From positions 283,659-320,756 of the forward strand of contig NZ_CP016201.1 of NCBI RefSeq assembly GCF_001683335.1: a stretch of 37,098 bases of DNA, read 5' to 3'. The notes under the pieces were generated by a model. It saw nothing but the letters and a program-made list of their open reading frames with translations. It was not told the origin of the DNA and made no database searches. Every line of letters begins with the position of its first letter. Position 1 is the stretch's first letter. The translations under genes and the position numbers were made by a program. This DNA comes from Selenomonas sp. oral taxon 126. GTDB taxonomy: Bacteria > Bacillota > Negativicutes > Selenomonadales > Selenomonadaceae. This document shows positions 1 to 7,348 of this stretch, piece by piece.

Positions 1-442
1 GGATCTGCCCATCCGCATTCTCCGATCGGAATGCGTCGCGGATCGGGATGAGCGTATCGAGCATCGTCTTGTCGCCGCGCTCGGCTCGTCCGCGCCGCTG
101 GATCGCATCAATCCCCGCCGTAAAGAGCTTCTCGAAGCTGTGCACATCGAGCCGCGTATGCTCGTTCACCGCCTCGCTTGCACGCACGAATCCAATGCCG
201 TACAGAGGACCTGCCGCACCGCCGACGTTCTCGATGAACGCACGTCCGATGTGGTAGAGCACATCCTTCACCGGCGCATCGGCGGGCAGTTCCGCCAGAC
301 GTTCCCGCGCCGCCGTGAATCCGCGCGCCATATTCAGACCATGATCCCCGTCCCCGGTCTTGGCATCCACCGCCGTCAGATAATCCTTCTGCGCCATAAT
401 TGCGGTGATGACCGCATTCACTGCATCACGAACATTTGCCAT
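1..442 (-). CDS. dhaL: Dihydroxyacetone kinase subunit DhaL (5' part, cut by window edge)
   Basis: The minus strand reads from ATG at 442 and stays open to the window edge, giving about 147 residues of a family usually near 210. It is the ADP-binding subunit of PEP-dependent dihydroxyacetone kinase, which phosphorylates dihydroxyacetone together with DhaK and the phosphoryl carrier DhaM in the cytoplasm. Visible family motifs are TGDGDHGLNMARGF, whose D26, D31 and D33 match the Mg-ADP aspartates in spacing, then NVGGAAGPLYG near residues 74-84 and GDKTMLDTLIP further on. Two other nearby ATGs (435 and 447) are out of frame and soon hit stops. The ribosome site is weak (GGGAAAG well upstream). 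An extended -10 promoter lies at 496-504. DhaK and DhaM are not in the window; they could lie beyond the edge. Confidence 0.9.
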   Translation of the reverse strand, partial: MANVRDAVNAVITAIMAQKDYLTAVDAKTGDGDHGLNMARGFTAARERLAELPADAPVKDVLYHIGRAFIENVGGAAGPLYGIGFVRASEAVNEHTRLDVHSFEKLFTAGIDAIQRRGRAERGDKTMLDTLIPIRDAFRSENADGQI

Positions 443-495
443 CTCATCGCACCATCTTTCCCGAAATTAGAGTTTTCCATATTCTCATATGCATC

Positions 496-504
496 ATTAT
501 AGCA
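496..504 (-). promoter_or_regulatory. Extended -10 promoter for dhaL
   Basis: The minus strand reads TGC-TATAAT, a perfect -10 hexamer with the TGn extension, about 55 nt before the dhaL start. The best -35 at 17 bp spacing is TTTTCC, which is weak, in keeping with an extended -10 promoter. Predicted from sequence only. Confidence 0.6.
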
Positions 505-610
505 CGGGATTTCTCATAGGAAAAGAGTCTTCCAACATTTCGATGAAGTTTTCCGAAAAGACAGATTTCAAATTGTTGCAACAAATTGTTATTCCTGTAT
601 TTGTCAAGTC

Positions 611-639
611 TTGCGACTCACTTTTTTTTATGCTATCAT
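611..639 (+). promoter_or_regulatory. Sigma-A type promoter of the 6S-like RNA
   Basis: TTGCGA (611-616) and TATCAT (634-639) are separated by 17 bp. Transcription would start near 646, at the left end of the structured RNA, with no good reading frame following. Confidence 0.6.
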
Positions 640-645
640 AATGGA

Positions 646-834
646 CAAGAAGGTGAGCCTTAGGTGTGCGTATGCCTTAGCAATGTCTAACCTACAGATC
701 TTTCAGGGAATCCGAATTGATTCCGGTGAATGTGACACTCCTTTGGAGGACGCGGTAGTCGGACTTAGGGTACCCACCTGCTTTACGCAGGTATAGACAT
801 ATAAGTCATACGGCATTTCAGACCCCTCTCTTGT
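646..834 (+). ncRNA. ssrS: Probable 6S RNA
   Basis: This is a structured, non-coding stretch of about 170-190 nt between its own promoter and a factor-independent terminator. 6S RNA mimics an open promoter and sequesters the housekeeping RNA polymerase. Visible pairing: an outer stem of 667-678 with 803-815 (GTATG with CATAC, flanked by TGC/GCA and CTT/AAG), an apical hairpin of TTCAGGGAATC with GATTCCGGTGAA peaking at 707-724, and a side hairpin ACCTGC/GCAGGT at 776-792. Length, rod-like folding and the GGTACCCACCT stretch resemble bacterial 6S RNAs. The family assignment is from recalled pattern, not a covariance search. Other small RNAs remain possible; SRP RNA and tmRNA hallmarks are absent. 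Confidence 0.62.
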
Positions 835-881
835 GGTCAGAGTGGAACTGCCCCAGCGGCGGCTCTGTTCTGACCTTTTTT
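835..881 (+). terminator. Factor-independent terminator of the 6S-like RNA
   Basis: GGTCAGA (835-841) pairs with TCTGACC (869-875) around a GC-rich interior, followed by a run of T at 876-881. Confidence 0.8.
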
Positions 882-966
882 GTGTGCACCTCTTCCTTGG
901 CAGGATTTTTTTGAAAAGAAACGAATAAATACAACTAGTATACGTTAGTTTGCGAGGGAGATCGAA

Positions 967-3438
967 ATGCCGGATCTGGATAAAACGAACGAAGAATTAA
1001 ACGCAGACACGCCCGCAAAGAGACGCGGCCGCCCGAAAAAGCGCGTGCAGGAGGAGGCGGAGGACACCGCCGCCAAAAAGCGCGGCCGTCCGAAGAAGGG
1101 CGAGACCGCTGCGGCGCATCCTGCGCCGCGCCGCGAGCGCCCCGCAGAGCTCGTCTTTGCGCTCGACATCGGCACGCGCAGCGTCATCGGCATCGTCGCC
1201 GAGCAGCGTGACGGTCTGCTCCACATCCTCGCCACCGAGCGCATGGAGCACAAGACGCGCGCCATGCTCGACGGGCAGATTCACGATGTGCCGCAGGTCG
1301 CCGCCATCATCCGCGAGGTCAAGCGCCGTCTCACCGAGCGTACGGGAGCGCTTCAGAGCGCTGCCGTCGCCGCCGCAGGACGCGCGCTCTACACGATGAC
1401 CGCCGAGGCGGAGCAGGACATCACGGGCACGATCACGCCCGCGCAGCAGCGCGACCTCGACTTTGCCGGCGTGCAGGCTGCGCAGCGAAAGCTCGCCCAC
1501 TCGCACACGGTCGACGACCCGACGCGCTACTACTGCGTCGGCTACAGCACGATCCGCTACACGCTCGACGGCAACGAGCTCAAGACGCTCATCGGGCAGC
1601 GCGGCAGGCACGCACAGGCGACTGTCATTGCAACCTTCCTCCCGCGTCAGGTCGTCGACTCCATGCAGTCCGCGCTGCGCGAGACCCATCTCGAGATGCG
1701 TGCACTCACCCTCGAGCCGATCGCGGGCATCAACGTCCTCATCCCGCCCACGATGCGCCACCTGAACCTCGTCCTCGTCGACATTGGCGCGGGCACGTCC
1801 GACGTTGCCATCACGCGCGGCGGCTCCGTCATCGCCTACGGCATGGTGCCGATGGCGGGCGATGAGATCACGGAGGCAATCTCGCGCGAGTATCTCCTCG
1901 ACTTCAACATCGCCGAGGACATCAAACGCAAAGCGGCGGACGGGCAGGATGTCTCCTTCACCGATATTCTCGGCATGAAGCTCTCGCTCAGTGCCGAACA
2001 GGTCATTGCTGCAATCAAGCCCGGCGTCGAACATCTTGCCAATGAGATTGCAAAACAGATCCTCGAGCTGAACGGCGAGGCGCCGCAGGCGGTCATGCTC
2101 GTCGGCGGCGGTTCGCTTACGCCCATGATGCCCGAGCTCGTCGCGGCGGCGCTCGGCATCCCCGAGGCACGCGTCGCCGTGCGCCAGCCCGACGAGGTGG
2201 ACGGGATCGCGGAGCTGCCCGAGGAACTCCACGCCCCCGATGCGGTCACGCCGCTCGGCATTTTGAAGATTGCATCCATCAACACCCTGCACTTCCTCGC
2301 CGTCTGGATCAACGACATCGAATACAGCCTCTTCAACTTCCGCGAGTTGAACGTCTCCGATGCGCTGCTCGCGGCGGGGATCAGTCTGCGCAAGTACAAC
2401 GGCCGTCCCGGCATGGGGCTGATGGTTACCGTAAACGGAGAGCGCAAAAGCTTCCCCGGCACGATGGGCACACTCGCGCAGATCACGATTGACGGCAAAA
2501 GCGCGAGCCTCGACTCCCCCATTCACGACGACTGCCGCATCAAGCTCGTCGCGGGCGAGAACGGCACCCAGCCCGCGGTGCGCCTCAGCGAGGTCATCGG
2601 CACACTCGACAGCTACACGGTATTCCTCAACGGAGAGGAAACCCCCGTCACCGCGAGCATCCTTGTCAACGAAAGCGTTCCCGAGGGCGATCCCATCCTG
2701 CGCGACGGCGATGTGATTGTCTCGCGGCGTGAGCGCACCCTCGGCGAGGTGCTGCGCGCCGCGCATCTCCCGCCCACGGGGCGGCGCATTGCCTACACGC
2801 TGAACGGCGAGGCACGCCGCTTCTCCACCCTGCCCAAGATCGCGCTGAACGATGCGACCGCCCCCCTCTCGACCATGCTGCATGAGGGCGATGTCATTGA
2901 GTACGAGGAGACTGCGATTCCGACCGTCGAATCCGTGCTCAATCTCTCCACCGCCTCGTCCTATGCAACAATTACCTACGAGGGACGGGAGCACAATGTG
3001 CCCGCCTCGGGATTCTCCCTCACCATCAACGGACGTGAGGCATCGCCCGGCACCGTCGTCGAGGATGGCGCTGTCATCGCCTATCAGAAGGGCACGGGCA
3101 GCGCGAACGTCAGCGAGGCACTCCTCGCCGTCGGCTTTACGCCGCCGCCTACAACAAGCCGTGTCACCTTCACCATCCTTGTGAACGGTGTGAAGGCGGA
3201 CTTCACGAGTCCCATCCGTACAGGCGATACCTTGGAGGTTGCGCTCATACCGCTGGACACGCCGAATGCATCCACAGAGAAATCCGACGGAAATGCCCCC
3301 GCAGCGAGCGCGATCCTCTCCGGCATCGCTGCACGCGCGGAACTCCCCCATACGGACAGCACAGCTCCGCAGCAAAAAGCATCGCCCGCCACGCAGACGG
3401 GCACCGTCACCGTCGACTCCCTGATGCGCTACGATTGA
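967..3438 (+). CDS. FtsA-like actin-fold protein with N-terminal AT-hook-like motifs and C-terminal beta repeats
   Basis: An 823-residue protein with GGGAG before its ATG. Residues about 62-440 carry an FtsA/PilM-type actin-fold ATPase: phosphate-1 loop FALDIGTRSVIGIV at 64-77, phosphate-2 loop VLVDIGAGTSDVAI, and adenosine loop VMLVGGGSLTPM. FtsA-type proteins polymerise at the membrane during division or envelope assembly. The protein is about twice the usual FtsA length. Residues 18-26 and 37-45 are two lysine-rich RGRPKK motifs that look like AT-hooks, a minor-groove DNA-binding element. From about residue 480 onward there are four or five modules of about 80 residues, each with an NGE/NGR turn and a later DGDVI/EGDVIE/TGDTLE turn, suggestive of beta-grasp-like folds. 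No FtsA membrane-anchoring amphipathic helix was evident at the end. The nearby ftsQ/ftsZ genes expected for true FtsA are absent, so this is a paralogue of unknown role. Confidence 0.8.
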   Translation: MPDLDKTNEELNADTPAKRRGRPKKRVQEEAEDTAAKKRGRPKKGETAAAHPAPRRERPAELVFALDIGTRSVIGIVAEQRDGLLHILATERMEHKTRAMLDGQIHDVPQVAAIIREVKRRLTERTGALQSAAVAAAGRALYTMTAEAEQDITGTITPAQQRDLDFAGVQAAQRKLAHSHTVDDPTRYYCVGYSTIRYTLDGNELKTLIGQRGRHAQATVIATFLPRQVVDSMQSALRETHLEMRALTLEPIAGINVLIPPTMRHLNLVLVDIGAGTSDVAITRGGSVIAYGMVPMAGDEITEAISREYLLDFNIAEDIKRKAADGQDVSFTDILGMKLSLSAEQVIAAIKPGVEHLANEIAKQILELNGEAPQAVMLVGGGSLTPMMPELVAAALGIPEARVAVRQPDEVDGIAELPEELHAPDAVTPLGILKIASINTLHFLAVWINDIEYSLFNFRELNVSDALLAAGISLRKYNGRPGMGLMVTVNGERKSFPGTMGTLAQITIDGKSASLDSPIHDDCRIKLVAGENGTQPAVRLSEVIGTLDSYTVFLNGEETPVTASILVNESVPEGDPILRDGDVIVSRRERTLGEVLRAAHLPPTGRRIAYTLNGEARRFSTLPKIALNDATAPLSTMLHEGDVIEYEETAIPTVESVLNLSTASSYATITYEGREHNVPASGFSLTINGREASPGTVVEDGAVIAYQKGTGSANVSEALLAVGFTPPPTTSRVTFTILVNGVKADFTSPIRTGDTLEVALIPLDTPNASTEKSDGNAPAASAILSGIAARAELPHTDSTAPQQKASPATQTGTVTVDSLMRYD

Positions 3439-3449
3439 CGGCGACATAC

Positions 3450-3494
3450 AAAACGGCATACGAGTTAGGGCTCCTAAGCTCGTATGCCGTTTTT
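3450..3494 (+). terminator. Strong hairpin terminator after the FtsA-like gene, probably bidirectional
   Basis: AAAACGGCATACGAG and TTAGG pair with CCTAA and CTCGTATGCCGTTTTT around a GCT loop. A T-run follows on the plus strand and an A-run precedes it, so it could also end transcription from the minus side. Confidence 0.85.
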
Positions 3495-3497
3495 CTA

Positions 3498-3790
3498 TCA
3501 AATGAGCGTGATCGGTACGATCAGATTCTCCCGATCAAACGCGCCCAATCGCTCTGTGAGGCAGAGGATCGCACCTGTCCCGCGCAGCAGCGGCGCCCTT
3601 TCGATCACAGAAAAAGATCGAATCATTTTCTTCTCCGGTGCAGCCGTTTTCTTGATCTCAATCGGATGCAGCCGACCGTCCCGCTCTACAATCAGATCGA
3701 TTTCCTTCGCATCCTTATCCCGATAGTAGTAGAGATACAGCTTCGGGGTTTTCACCGTGCGTTTCAGCACATTATTGGAAAACTGCAAGA
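3498..3790 (-). pseudogene. 3' remnant of a DUF4143-family ATPase gene
   Basis: About 97 residues remain, matching only the C-terminal end of AAA/DUF4143 proteins. Visible are YYYRDKDAKEIDLIVE and HPIEIKKT, which together look like the PD-(D/E)xK-type core of DUF4143, then the usual closing ICLTERLG...NLIVPITLI. No Walker motifs, no start codon and no ribosome site exist. Upstream, the frame runs straight into the terminator stem of the neighbouring acyltransferase gene (3795-3832) and then into that gene's coding region, so any longer reading is artificial. The gene therefore lost its ATPase half by deletion. It differs in sequence from the intact DUF4143 protein at 21611-22957, so it is not a recent local duplicate. 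Confidence 0.75.
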
Positions 3791-3794
3791 AAAA

Positions 3795-3832
3795 AGCGCC
3801 TGCGCCGACGTATTTTTGTCGGTGCAGGCGCT
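3795..3832 (-). terminator. Terminator of the ompH-lpxD-lpxL operon
   Basis: On the minus strand AGCGCCTGCACCGAC pairs with GTCGGCGCAGGCGCT with one mismatch, followed by a run of T (A-run at 3790-3795 on the plus strand). It sits 2 nt after the acyltransferase stop codon. Confidence 0.9.
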
Positions 3833-3834
3833 TA

Positions 3835-4704
3835 TTATTCCTCCCGCAGGGATTTCCAACGGTCATGCAGCCAGAACCACTCCTCGGGATAGATCCGTAT
3901 CCATTCCTCAATGCGCGTGTTAATTCTCTGCGTCACGCGCAAGACATCCGCCGCGCGGTCATCGGTCTTCTCGACCATGATGGGCGGGTCGACTGTGAGG
4001 ATGTGATGCCCATTCGGCTCGCGATGGATAAAGACGGGAAAGATCGGCACCCCACAGCGGCGCGCAATCGCCGCCGCTCCCGTGAACGCATTCGTCCGCT
4101 GTCCGAAGAAGTCGACAATGACGCCGTCGCGCAGACTTGGATCCTGATCGCTGATGAGCCCGATGATCCACCCCGCATCGATCATGCGGAACATCTCACG
4201 CACGCCCGTCTGATAGGTAATGTGCATGCCGACGAGCGCACGGTACTCGTTGATGAAGCGATCCATGCCCTGAGCGCTCTGCTTCTTTGCCACGCCGACA
4301 ACGGGAAGCCCCGCACAGGCGAACGCCCCGCCCATCAGCTCCCAGTTGCCGCTGTGCGAGGTGGCAAAGATCGCTCCCTTGCCCGCTGCAGCTGCTGCGT
4401 GCAGCGCGTCAACCGCGCCCGTCATCGTAACGTATTCGCTCATGCGTGGCTTTATGACAGGAAAGCGCAGCACCTCCATCAACATCGGACCGAAGCGCAG
4501 ACTGCTCGCGCGTGCGATGCGCTCCGCCTCCGCCTCGGGAACATGGAGACAGTTCATAACCTGCGTGCGTGCAAGCCGCTTGCGCTTCGCGGGGACGAAG
4601 ATCCACGCGAGCCGCGCCAGCCCCTCCCCGAGCGCCATCGCGACGCCGTGCGGCAGCAGACAGATGAGGCGGCTGAGAACCTTCATCGCATAGTAGGAGA
4701 ACAT
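3835..4704 (-). CDS. lpxL: Lipid A late acyltransferase, LpxL/HtrB family
   Basis: A 289-residue inner-membrane lysophospholipid-acyltransferase-like enzyme that adds a secondary acyl chain to a lipid A precursor. The catalytic HxxxxE motif is seen as HSGNWE (H117 to E122). Further family features are SDQDPS near residue 186 and the closing WFWLHDRWK. A hydrophobic N-terminus (residues about 8-37) gives membrane anchoring. The start ATG lies 1 nt after the lpxD stop codon, so translational coupling is likely; the next in-frame ATG, 18 nt downstream, has no better ribosome site. Last gene of the operon from promoter 7872-7900. LpxL and LpxM types cannot be told apart from sequence alone, so the symbol is family-level. 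Confidence 0.9.
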   Translation of the reverse strand: MFSYYAMKVLSRLICLLPHGVAMALGEGLARLAWIFVPAKRKRLARTQVMNCLHVPEAEAERIARASSLRFGPMLMEVLRFPVIKPRMSEYVTMTGAVDALHAAAAAGKGAIFATSHSGNWELMGGAFACAGLPVVGVAKKQSAQGMDRFINEYRALVGMHITYQTGVREMFRMIDAGWIIGLISDQDPSLRDGVIVDFFGQRTNAFTGAAAIARRCGVPIFPVFIHREPNGHHILTVDPPIMVEKTDDRAADVLRVTQRINTRIEEWIRIYPEEWFWLHDRWKSLREE

Positions 4705-4705
4705 C

Positions 4706-5731
4706 TCAGTCGTTCCCGCGCAGCCCCTCGAGCTCCTTTTCGAGGGACTTGATCTTCTTCACCATCTCGGGCAGACGGCGGATTGCCGCCTGTACGCGCA
4801 GCCATTCCGCATGCGGCTGCACGGGGAATCCCGCACAGAAGACGCCCTCGGGCATGTCACCGATGATGCCCGAGCGCGCGGCGTAAACCGAGTTCGCACC
4901 GATATTGATGTGCCCGACCGTGCCGACCTGCCCGCCAAAGGTGACATTGTGCCCGACCTTCGTCGAGCCGGAGATGCCCGTCTGCGCGACGATAAGGCAG
5001 TTCGCGCCGATGTTGCAGTTGTGCCCGATGTGCACGAGGTTGTCGATCTTCGTGCCCTTGCCGATGACGGTTGCACCAAGGGTCGCGCGGTCGATGCCGA
5101 CGTGCGCGCCAATCTCCACATCGTCCTCAATGACGACGCCGCCGACCTGCGGCACCTTCGTATGCACGCCCGCCTCAGTCGTAAAGCCGAAGCCGTCCGC
5201 GCCGATGACCGCACCGCTGTGAATCGTGCAGCGCGCCCCGATGCGGCAGTGCTCGCGCACGGTTGCACTCGGATAGATGACCGTATGGTCGCCGATCACG
5301 GAGTACTGCCCGACATAGGCATGGGGATAGACCGTCACGCCCGCACCGAGGACGGCATGGTCGTCGACGTAGGCAAAGGGCAGGATGGTCACGCCCTCCC
5401 CGATCTGCACGTCCGCACCGATGTACGCCTCGTCACTGACACCGACGGCGTGCTCGATGGGCGGGGTAAAGATCGTCAGCAGCTTTGCAAATGCCGCCTT
5501 TGGCTCCGCAACAAAGATCACAGGGCACGAAAAGCCCTCCGTTCCCGTCGGCAGGAGGAGTGCGCCCGCCTTTGCGCCCGCGCGTGCCGCGTCGATATGC
5601 GGCGGAACGGCAAAGGCGAGATCGTCCGCCCCCGCCTCATCGAGCGCGGCGAGGCTGCGGATCACGCGCGTTCCGTCACCGCTGACCGCGCCGCCGACGA
5701 GCGCCGCGAGCTCATTGACTGTCTTTTCCAT
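4706..5731 (-). CDS. lpxD: UDP-3-O-acylglucosamine N-acyltransferase LpxD
   Basis: The enzyme adds the N-linked 3-hydroxyacyl chain to UDP-3-O-acylglucosamine, the third step of lipid A synthesis in the cytoplasm. An N-terminal uridine-binding domain (about 1-100) is followed by a left-handed beta-helix of hexapeptide repeats (about 100-320) containing the catalytic histidine in NLVHIGHNCNIG. A C-terminal helix (VKKIKSLEKELEGL) completes the family length of about 340. Two start codons exist at 5737 and 5731. AAGGAG at 5739-5744 is only 1 nt from the first but 7 nt from the second, so 5731 is chosen. The ribosome site abuts the stop codon of the upstream OmpH-like lipoprotein gene. Confidence 0.96.
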   Translation of the reverse strand: MEKTVNELAALVGGAVSGDGTRVIRSLAALDEAGADDLAFAVPPHIDAARAGAKAGALLLPTGTEGFSCPVIFVAEPKAAFAKLLTIFTPPIEHAVGVSDEAYIGADVQIGEGVTILPFAYVDDHAVLGAGVTVYPHAYVGQYSVIGDHTVIYPSATVREHCRIGARCTIHSGAVIGADGFGFTTEAGVHTKVPQVGGVVIEDDVEIGAHVGIDRATLGATVIGKGTKIDNLVHIGHNCNIGANCLIVAQTGISGSTKVGHNVTFGGQVGTVGHINIGANSVYAARSGIIGDMPEGVFCAGFPVQPHAEWLRVQAAIRRLPEMVKKIKSLEKELEGLRGND

Positions 5732-5743
5732 GCTCATGCTCCT

Positions 5744-6178
5744 TTATTGGAGTTTGCCAATCACATCGTCGGTGATGTCCACACCGCCCGTGAAGACCGT
5801 CGGCGCTTTCTCAGAGCCTGCGTCCAGGACAATGTCCAGTTCCTTTTCTTTGGCAATATCCTGTACGGCGACATTCAGCTTCTGCTCGTACTGGATCATA
5901 TACATCTGGTTGAGCCCCGCCATCTTGCGCTGCGTCTCCATCTGGAGCTGCTGCGCCTCCTCGGCAGTCATGTTCGGGTTCGCCTCGAACTTCGTCTGCG
6001 CCTCCTGCTGTGCCTCCATGAGCTTCTCATTCGCCTCGGCGATGACTGCCTTGATCTGGGGTGCCTCCGTGTGCACGCGTTCGCGATCCATCGTCCCGAT
6101 ATGAACCTGACCGCAGCCGGCAGCAAACATACTCGCGGTAAGAAGGACGGCGGCAGCCGCCTTGCTGATATACTTCAT
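5744..6178 (-). CDS. OmpH/Skp-family lipoprotein
   Basis: 144 residues. The N-terminus is a lipoprotein signal ending in a lipobox, MFAAGC, so the mature protein is predicted to carry lipid on Cys22. The middle is a charged helical hairpin rich in Glu, Gln and Ala. The end, VDITDDVIGKL, matches the C-terminal strand-helix of Skp/OmpH chaperones, which hold unfolded outer-membrane proteins in the periplasm. AGGA lies upstream of the ATG. It is the third of three tandem Skp-like genes and lies directly before lpxD, the classical skp-lpxD order. Lipid anchoring is unusual for Skp, which is normally soluble. Confidence 0.85.
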   Translation of the reverse strand: MKYISKAAAAVLLTASMFAAGCGQVHIGTMDRERVHTEAPQIKAVIAEANEKLMEAQQEAQTKFEANPNMTAEEAQQLQMETQRKMAGLNQMYMIQYEQKLNVAVQDIAKEKELDIVLDAGSEKAPTVFTGGVDITDDVIGKLQ

Positions 6179-6211
6179 CTGTAAATTAGTCCTTTCCTTA
6201 AAAGGGGCGTT

Positions 6212-7267
6212 TCATTGTGCCGCAGTAGGCTCAATGCGCTCCATCTCGCGCACCATCTCTGCCGTCAGATCGACGGCGGCAGTGCTGATGAGCGGCGCAT
6301 AGCGGCGCACAGCAAAGAGATCGTCGGAGGGCAGCAGCATCATCGCATCCGCCTCAGGTGAGGCAAGGATGAGCGAAAGCTGATGCTGCAGGGCGAGCTT
6401 TGCGGCGCGGCTGCGCACATCGCGCATGATCTCCGCCTCAAGCGCATCTGCCTCCGCACGTACGGCAGCAAGCCGCATGGCACGCGCAGAGACAGTGGAT
6501 TTCCCCTCCTGCGCGGCGCGCGCTCTCTCCATCTCCTGTGCGCTGCGCTCCTGCACCTCTTTTTTCATGCGCTCCGCCTCTGCCTTCTGCGCATCCACAG
6601 TCTCCTGCGCGCGCTTTGTCCACGCCGCTTGCTGCGGCTCGATGCGTGCGGCAACACGTGCGTTGATCTCCGCCTCCCACTGGCGGTAGAGCTCACGCTG
6701 GCGCATGCCGCGCTCATCCTTCAGCAGCGCGCGCTGCCCCTCCCACATGGCGCGTTCGCGGGCAAGCTCCTCCTCCGAGACCTGCGGGCCATGCATGGCA
6801 CGCTGATTGTCAATCTTCAGGTTGATGTTCAGAATGGCGTTCAGATACTCGTCGTCAATCGCCTTCTTGCGCGCCTCATAGTCTGCCTGCGTCTGCTTGC
6901 GGTAGACCTCCGCCAATCGCTTCTGCTCACGCTCGAGCTCCACGCGTGTCGAGATAACGACCTGTGCATTCTTCTGCCAGACAGAATCCTCAAACGGCGC
7001 AGGGTCGGTCTCGGGCGGCTTGATCTCAGGCGTCTTCGGCAGATCGCGCAGCAGCAGCGTGAGCGTCCGCTCCTCGGCACGCAGCGCCTTGAGGCGCTCA
7101 TAGGAGGGATGCGCTGCAAGCACCTCTGCAATCCGCACGGTGCCGATCTCGCTCTCCTCTGTCGGCACGTCACGCTCCGGCATAAGGAGGAAGACTGCGA
7201 AGAGGACGAGGAGGCATGCTGCACCCGCAAGGATCTCCCTGCGTTTTGTCTGCCATAGCTTTTCCAC
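6212..7267 (-). CDS. Membrane-anchored coiled-coil protein with a Skp/OmpH-like end
   Basis: 351 residues from a GTG start at 7267, chosen because AAGGAGG lies just upstream; the open frame extends 23 codons further without a ribosome site. One membrane segment (ILAGAACLLVLFAVFLLMP, about residues 12-30) is followed by a long charged coiled coil (about 75-280, rich in Glu, Arg, Ala and Gln). The end, TAAVDLTAEMVREM, resembles the Skp terminus GVDITDDVIGKL of the next gene, and IGTVRIAEVLAAHPSYERL resembles the Skp N-terminal strand. It is therefore probably an enlarged, inner-membrane-tethered Skp relative. A role as a periplasmic chaperone or holdase is inferred from these ends and from its place between two Skp-like genes. 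No enzyme motif is visible. Confidence 0.75.
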   Translation of the reverse strand: MEKLWQTKRREILAGAACLLVLFAVFLLMPERDVPTEESEIGTVRIAEVLAAHPSYERLKALRAEERTLTLLLRDLPKTPEIKPPETDPAPFEDSVWQKNAQVVISTRVELEREQKRLAEVYRKQTQADYEARKKAIDDEYLNAILNINLKIDNQRAMHGPQVSEEELARERAMWEGQRALLKDERGMRQRELYRQWEAEINARVAARIEPQQAAWTKRAQETVDAQKAEAERMKKEVQERSAQEMERARAAQEGKSTVSARAMRLAAVRAEADALEAEIMRDVRSRAAKLALQHQLSLILASPEADAMMLLPSDDLFAVRRYAPLISTAAVDLTAEMVREMERIEPTAAQ

Positions 7268-7348
7268 GGCACACCTCCTTGGATTTATCCCTCTATAAAA
7301 ATATACCGAGCAGAGTTCTGCCCGGTACATATGCACATTCCCTGCAAA

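Noticed and set aside
611-796. A 61-codon frame inside the 6S-like RNA
   Set aside because: No ribosome site, no recognisable protein, and it overlaps the promoter and the paired RNA structure.
997-3501. An 834-residue open frame antisense to the FtsA-like gene
   Set aside because: It has no ribosome site and an Arg/Gly/Asp-rich composition typical of the shadow of a GC-rich gene. The sense frame has clear actin-fold motifs.
3791-3911. The N-terminal extension of the DUF4143 remnant
   Set aside because: This part reads through the terminator stem and the lpxL-type coding region in another frame, so it is not a true start.
5732-5737. ATG at 5737 as the lpxD start
   Set aside because: It is only 1 nt from the AAGGAG ribosome site; the ATG at 5731 has the proper 7-nt spacing.
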